From Bacteriovoracaceae bacterium (GTDB lineage: Bacteria > Bdellovibrionota > Bacteriovoracia > Bacteriovoracales > Bacteriovoracaceae): a DNA stretch of 64,000 nt. The translations under genes were made by a program, and so were the position numbers. The stretch is taken from assembly GCA_019752535.1 (NCBI GenBank), contig JAIEMA010000005.1, positions 1 through 64,000 on the forward strand, in the 5' to 3' direction. Below the pieces are notes generated by a model. It was not told where the DNA came from, did no database searches, and saw only the letters and a list, made by a program, of their open reading frames with translations. Below, piece by piece: positions 60,208 to 64,000 of the stretch; positions within the stretch are counted from its first letter, which is position 1; the number at the start of each line of letters is the position of its first letter.

Positions 60208-60440
60208 TTTAAAACTCCACGCACTCGTTGAGCGAACTCTCTAAGCGCATCATTCATAGGTTTGCCTTGATCCATGACAGCTTTGACTTCTGCGGCCTGC
60301 AGGTAATCACTCATCTGATCACCGGGATCATCTTGAGTTTTCACAGGAGCTACGCCCGTTGATTCAAATTCATCTGCAAACTTATTAAGTTCATCCACAG
60401 AATATTTTTGCACAAGCTCTTTGATAATTTTGATATCCAT
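60204..60440 (-). CDS. DUF6952-like small protein
   Basis: 78 residues, two long helices: MDIKIIKELVQKYSVDELNKFADEF and AAEVKAVMDQG with DALREFAQRVRGVL. The layout fits the small DUF6952 family, often found next to thioredoxin-like genes as here. Function unknown. Confidence 0.7.
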   Translation of the reverse strand: MDIKIIKELVQKYSVDELNKFADEFESTGVAPVKTQDDPGDQMSDYLQAAEVKAVMDQGKPMNDALREFAQRVRGVLK

Positions 60441-60443
60441 TTT

Positions 60444-60749
60444 CTAGCCTTTGAATTTTTGAACGAACTCTCTAAAACCCTCTTCTTTAGTAATGCTCAC
60501 TAAATCTTGAGGCTCTCCGTTTTTAAATCCACCCACTGACGGGAGGCCTGGAAGCTCCACCATCTCTTTAATCTTAGGATTTTTCTCCACATCGATTTTA
60601 AAAATAGGGATATTAAATTCTTTGGCGACCTTCTCAAACATCGGAGCGGCCACGCGACAAGCGCCACACCAAGAAGCAAAAAAATCAATCAAAACGATCG
60701 GCTCTTTTTCAATTACATCCATAATGGTGTCATCTGTTAGCTCTTGCAT
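60444..60749 (-). CDS. thioredoxin-fold protein with WCGAC active site
   Basis: 101 residues. FFASWCGACRVAAP carries the redox pair C-G-A-C instead of the standard CGPC, which in studied thioredoxins changes redox potential. The rest, with PGLPSVGGFKNGE and the cis-proline replaced by Ser, fits the thioredoxin fold. It has AAGGAG before the ATG and heads the operon with DUF6952 and GNAT genes. Confidence 0.88.
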   Translation of the reverse strand: MQELTDDTIMDVIEKEPIVLIDFFASWCGACRVAAPMFEKVAKEFNIPIFKIDVEKNPKIKEMVELPGLPSVGGFKNGEPQDLVSITKEEGFREFVQKFKG

Positions 60750-60758
60750 AATTACTCC

Positions 60759-63494
60759 TTATAAAATGATACGCAATGAATCGAGATTCAATTGTGCTTC
60801 ATTCATGGCCTTCTCTAATTTTAGTTTCTGTGTTTTCATGGTCACAATCTCTTGCAATGAAACTGTGGGGTTTACGGCACGAAGTTTCTCTAAACGAGCG
60901 ATCTCACTATCGAACTTAGTTTTCATCTCTAAAAGAAACTTCTCTTTATACTGCTTCGCCCGTGGTACGGCCGACTCTTTACCTTTCTTTAAAAGCTCTT
61001 TCACGACTTCACGGGGCAGTGTTCTGACCTGTGCGATTTTATCGGGCGCTCCCGAGACAACTCCATCATCGACCATCTTCTTAGGAATTTTTTGAGTCAT
61101 ATCCACTCCCTTGGCGTTCAAAAGGACGCGAAGTGGAGTGGGTGGGAACCATTTTTGAGGTTGAAGCTTTCTATCAGCAAGGCATTGAAGAGTGAAAAAA
61201 GCTTCAATCAAAAAAGGCTCAGGTGCTTTGGCTTTCCAACTTGAAACCGTCACGTTGCCAAGCTCTTTAGAAGAGATCAAATCCATAATTCCTAAAACCA
61301 TCGAATGATCCCAGGTGAGAAAATGCAACTCAGGTCGCTTGAGTGCAATTTCGCGAGAAAACGTCACAGATATCCCTTCATGCGGAAGACCCGGGAAGTG
61401 AGGAAGATACATATTATCACTAGGCTTTAAGAAATAACTCGTGCCATCCAAATCTTCGACATCCACACCTAGTCGCTCACAAAGGGAGAGCATAAAATCA
61501 CGAAGCACTGGAGAGCCTTCGGTCTCTTTAAGTGCCGTGATATGTCCTTGGGCCTTAATCTCATCATAAGAATTGAGTTCGACCAAACGATCTTGTCCCT
61601 CTTCTAGACGCTCCTCAATTTGTTCATGTTCTTTTTTCGTTTTCTTGATCAAAGCCGCCAGTGCCTTCTCCTCAAGACTTCCCGCTTCGATCAAAGCAAT
61701 AAGATCAGGTCTCACCGTGGCGTAAAGCTCAGAGGCTCCACGCGGAGAAGATTCAAAGGCATCAAGCCCTTCATGATACCAGCGGAAGAGAATTTCTTCT
61801 GATCCACCCAAAAGATACGGCACGTGGATGTTGATATCATTTTTCTGTCCGATACGATCCAAGCGACCAATACGTTGCTCAAGCAAATCAGGAAGTTTTG
61901 GGAGATCAAAGAGAATTAAATGCTGAGCGAATTCAAAGTTGCGCCCTTCTGCTCCATTTTCAGTCGATAGTAGAATCTGCGCCCCTTCTGGGTCCATAAA
62001 CCAAGCGGCTGCACGGTCACGATGCAACAAAGGCATCCCGTTATGAAACACACCGGCCTTCGCTGATGTGAGCTGCTTAAGACTCGCTTCAAGTTGCACC
62101 ACCATCTCTTTGTCATGACAAAGAAGAAGTGTCTTCGCTTCTTTTGTGGCATTTAAGTGCTCGACCAACCATTCTACTTTTTGAGTGTATTCTTGTTTTT
62201 CAGCATTCTTCCCTTTACCAGGATTGATAGGATGAGGATGCAGCACACGTTTAGGGAAAAATTCCGCAAAACTCGCCATGCGCTTTCTGGTATTTCTGAA
62301 ATACACTCTTCCCGTTCCGTGACGATCAAGGAGATCGGCGAGTGTTTTCTCACGCTCTTCTTTCGTTTTGGGGACATTTAAATCAAGGGCCTTAAGTTTT
62401 TTCTCTTGAGTGGCGGTGAGAGCTTTCTCAGCACTTAAGAATTTAGCAATCGCTGAAATCTCTTCATAGCCAGCATGTTCTTCTAAGAATTTGTCATAAT
62501 CATGAAAGCGCTGAGGATCTAAAAGGTGCAAGCGAGCAAAGTGACCGCCAAGACCTAAAATCTCAGGAGTACCAGAGAGAAGAATTAAGCCTTCTGTATG
62601 TTCTGCAATTTTCTCAATCAATTGATACTCTGCTGAGGGATTGCCTGGATTCCAGCGCAACTGATGGGCCTCATCAACGATCAGCATGTCCCATTCATCA
62701 TTCAAGATACAATCTGAAAGCCATGGGTTTTGCATCAAGTAGCGAAGCGAGACAATAAAGAGTTGCTGATCTTCAAAAGGATTATCCCCCTCTTCAAGTT
62801 CAGACTCATGATTAATAGTGGCAAAAGAGAGATTAAACTTTTTGAGCATCTCCACGAACCACTGATACACTAATGAATCTGGAACAATGATAAGTGCTCG
62901 CTCCGCTCGACCGGTCATGATGAGATGATGCAAAATCATACCGGCTTCAATGGTTTTTCCTAGCCCCACTTCATCCGCCAGCATCACACGTGGGCGTGGA
63001 CGAGTGGCCACTTCATGGGCCACATATTGTTGATGAGGTATCAAGGCTAAGCGAGGGCCAGTGAATCCACGAACAGGGGAGAGAAAAAGATTTCTTTGAT
63101 TAAGCAGAAGATCATAGCGAATTTTAAAAAGATCATTTGAATCCACTTGACCAGCAAACAAACGCTCTTCGGGGCGAGAGAGAGAAAGAGTGTCAGAGAG
63201 ATTAGTCTCCGCAACAGCACCGGCCGCCGTGAGATAAGTCACAAGACCATTTTTTTCTTGAGCGTCCGTTACGAGATGAGTGCTGCCATCTTGCAGGCGA
63301 ATTTCATCGCCGGCCATAAATTGAATACGTCTGAGCGGTGCTGTTTGTGTTCCATAGCGACGTTCCACTTTTGCAGCGGGAAAATACACCATCACTGTTT
63401 TGGCTTCTGACTCCATAACCATGCCTAGACCCAATTCTGGTTCTGACTCACTGATCCAACGCTGACCGATAAGAAAATTTCTCAAGAGTGACAT
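60759..63494 (-). CDS. rapA: RapA (HepA) SNF2-type RNA polymerase recycling ATPase
   Basis: 911 residues (E. coli 968). An N-terminal tudor-like region (FLIGQRWISESEPELGLGMV) precedes the SWI2/SNF2 ATPase: Walker A DEVGLGKT at 177-184, DEAH at 277-280, helicase C motifs LLSTENGAEGRNFEFA and QRIGRLDRIGQ. RapA releases stalled RNA polymerase. The ATG at 63494 is preferred over an upstream TTG; there is no strong ribosome site at either. Confidence 0.93.
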   Translation of the reverse strand: MSLLRNFLIGQRWISESEPELGLGMVMESEAKTVMVYFPAAKVERRYGTQTAPLRRIQFMAGDEIRLQDGSTHLVTDAQEKNGLVTYLTAAGAVAETNLSDTLSLSRPEERLFAGQVDSNDLFKIRYDLLLNQRNLFLSPVRGFTGPRLALIPHQQYVAHEVATRPRPRVMLADEVGLGKTIEAGMILHHLIMTGRAERALIIVPDSLVYQWFVEMLKKFNLSFATINHESELEEGDNPFEDQQLFIVSLRYLMQNPWLSDCILNDEWDMLIVDEAHQLRWNPGNPSAEYQLIEKIAEHTEGLILLSGTPEILGLGGHFARLHLLDPQRFHDYDKFLEEHAGYEEISAIAKFLSAEKALTATQEKKLKALDLNVPKTKEEREKTLADLLDRHGTGRVYFRNTRKRMASFAEFFPKRVLHPHPINPGKGKNAEKQEYTQKVEWLVEHLNATKEAKTLLLCHDKEMVVQLEASLKQLTSAKAGVFHNGMPLLHRDRAAAWFMDPEGAQILLSTENGAEGRNFEFAQHLILFDLPKLPDLLEQRIGRLDRIGQKNDINIHVPYLLGGSEEILFRWYHEGLDAFESSPRGASELYATVRPDLIALIEAGSLEEKALAALIKKTKKEHEQIEERLEEGQDRLVELNSYDEIKAQGHITALKETEGSPVLRDFMLSLCERLGVDVEDLDGTSYFLKPSDNMYLPHFPGLPHEGISVTFSREIALKRPELHFLTWDHSMVLGIMDLISSKELGNVTVSSWKAKAPEPFLIEAFFTLQCLADRKLQPQKWFPPTPLRVLLNAKGVDMTQKIPKKMVDDGVVSGAPDKIAQVRTLPREVVKELLKKGKESAVPRAKQYKEKFLLEMKTKFDSEIARLEKLRAVNPTVSLQEIVTMKTQKLKLEKAMNEAQLNLDSLRIIL

Positions 63495-63559
63495 CCTAGG
63501 CAAAATGAAGAAAGATGGTATCCCAATCCTACGTTTATGGGCAATGAGTGAGGTCGATT

Positions 63560-64000
63560 ATGTTGCGCCTGTTTATTCTTATTCTGACTCTATCGTTTAC
63601 ATTTTCTGCACTCGCGCGCCGCTCCGATGCACCAAAATCGGGCGTCTGGAAGTTTGAGCTTAAATACCCGAACACAGAAGTCCCTTTTTTAATGGAACTC
63701 GAACCAGGTCGACATGGCTGGAGTGCAGTTCTGGTGAATGGGAAAGAGCGAATCGATATAGAAAAAATCATCGTTTCAAAGGGTAAGTGGATTCTTCCCC
63801 TTCAAACCTACCAAAACTATTTAGAGTTCACTTCTCTCTCTCCCAATCTTATTCGTGGCTATTTTGTGAAGCCTAATAAATCTCCTGAAGAGCGCATTCC
63901 TCTTGTGGGAACTCATGGCAACATTCGTCGCTTTAAACTTCCGGCCAACAAACCCAAAATTGATCTGAGTGGGAAGTGGTCAATGGAGATGATTGAGGAA
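63560..64000 (+). CDS. TlpA-like secreted thiol-disulfide family protein (N-terminal part)
   Basis: 147 codons before the window ends; the gene is cut off. Signal peptide ends ALAR. The visible part has GVWKFELKYPNTEVPFLMELEPGR, VLVNGKERIDI and a strand-rich series ending IDLSGKWSMEMIEE, which is the N-terminal domain that precedes a TlpA/thioredoxin-like domain in related bacteria. Its redox motif lies beyond the edge, so the assignment rests on this domain alone. GAGG lies six bases before the ATG. Confidence 0.7.
   Translation, partial: MLRLFILILTLSFTFSALARRSDAPKSGVWKFELKYPNTEVPFLMELEPGRHGWSAVLVNGKERIDIEKIIVSKGKWILPLQTYQNYLEFTSLSPNLIRGYFVKPNKSPEERIPLVGTHGNIRRFKLPANKPKIDLSGKWSMEMIEE

Noticed and set aside
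63535-63771. Minus-strand open frame opposite the TlpA-like gene
   Set aside because: The plus strand has a signal peptide, a ribosome site and family-like sequence over the same bases.
1-64000. tRNA, rRNA, CRISPR arrays, insertion sequences, att sites
   Set aside because: I looked for cloverleaf TTC motifs, regularly spaced direct repeats, transposase-like proteins and terminal inverted repeats and saw none.

Overview
The window looks like chromosome from a Gram-negative bacterium of the Bdellovibrionota, most likely near Bacteriovorax/Peredibacter (class Bacteriovoracia). This is an inference. It rests on moderate GC, very tightly packed genes with 1-4 base start/stop overlaps, many secreted proteins that match no family I recognise, a DUF3015 + Lnb/DUF4105 pair, a PilT-type pilus motor, and a transglutaminase-7TM / ATP-grasp / retropepsin-like trio. 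No rRNA, tRNA, CRISPR array, insertion sequence or prophage was seen. The region reads as ordinary chromosome with small accessory patches.

Layout. 1-4.3 kb: the 5' end of an OxyR-like LysR regulator, a YdcZ-type membrane protein with an ABC ATPase, then lipA-lipB-aroC overlapping head to tail. 4.3-9.6 kb: an LtaS-like membrane phosphotransferase, a PilT/PilU ATPase, and a cardiolipin-synthase / EEP-phosphatase pair arranged like E. coli clsB-ybhP. 9.6-20.7 kb: a secreted papain-like protein, an AlkB-type di-iron hydroxylase, peptidase E, a divergent SelO-like protein, a hydrolase, a VanX-type dipeptidase, an Lnb/DUF4105 gene split by a one-base slip in a G7 run, DUF3015, and a secreted protein of six two-cysteine repeats. 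20.8-29.2 kb: the lysine/diaminopimelate block, lysC-dapB-dapA-dapD-nudix, then asd divergent from a second lysC preceded by a lysine riboswitch. 29.2-31.2 kb: bfd-bfr iron storage and a variant HD-GYP protein.

31-47 kb: a secreted PLD-like protein, a Dus enzyme, a large secreted protein of unknown function, the ATP-grasp/transglutaminase/retropepsin cluster, and a compact six-gene minus-strand operon (secreted protein, FAD oxidase, family-5 binding protein, class-3 aldehyde dehydrogenase, MoxR ATPase, VWA protein). 47-58 kb: a RelE/XRE toxin-antitoxin pair with a perfect inverted-repeat operator, several membrane or secreted proteins, greB, a secreted metalloprotease, a radical SAM protein, and lexA with candidate tandem direct-repeat operators. 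58-64 kb: a sigma-54-type promoter with a structured leader ahead of a repeat-bearing secreted protein, a GNAT/DUF6952/thioredoxin group, RapA, and the start of a TlpA-like protein.

Four short genes or ORFs with strong ribosome binding sites (at 15352, 39762, 48381 minus strand, 56736) encode peptides of 13-53 residues. The observations I consider most worth checking are the LexA operator architecture, the lysine riboswitch and its unclear platform, the split Lnb gene, the SelO-like protein with a displaced lysine, the six-repeat secreted proteins, and the sigma-54 leader RNA.
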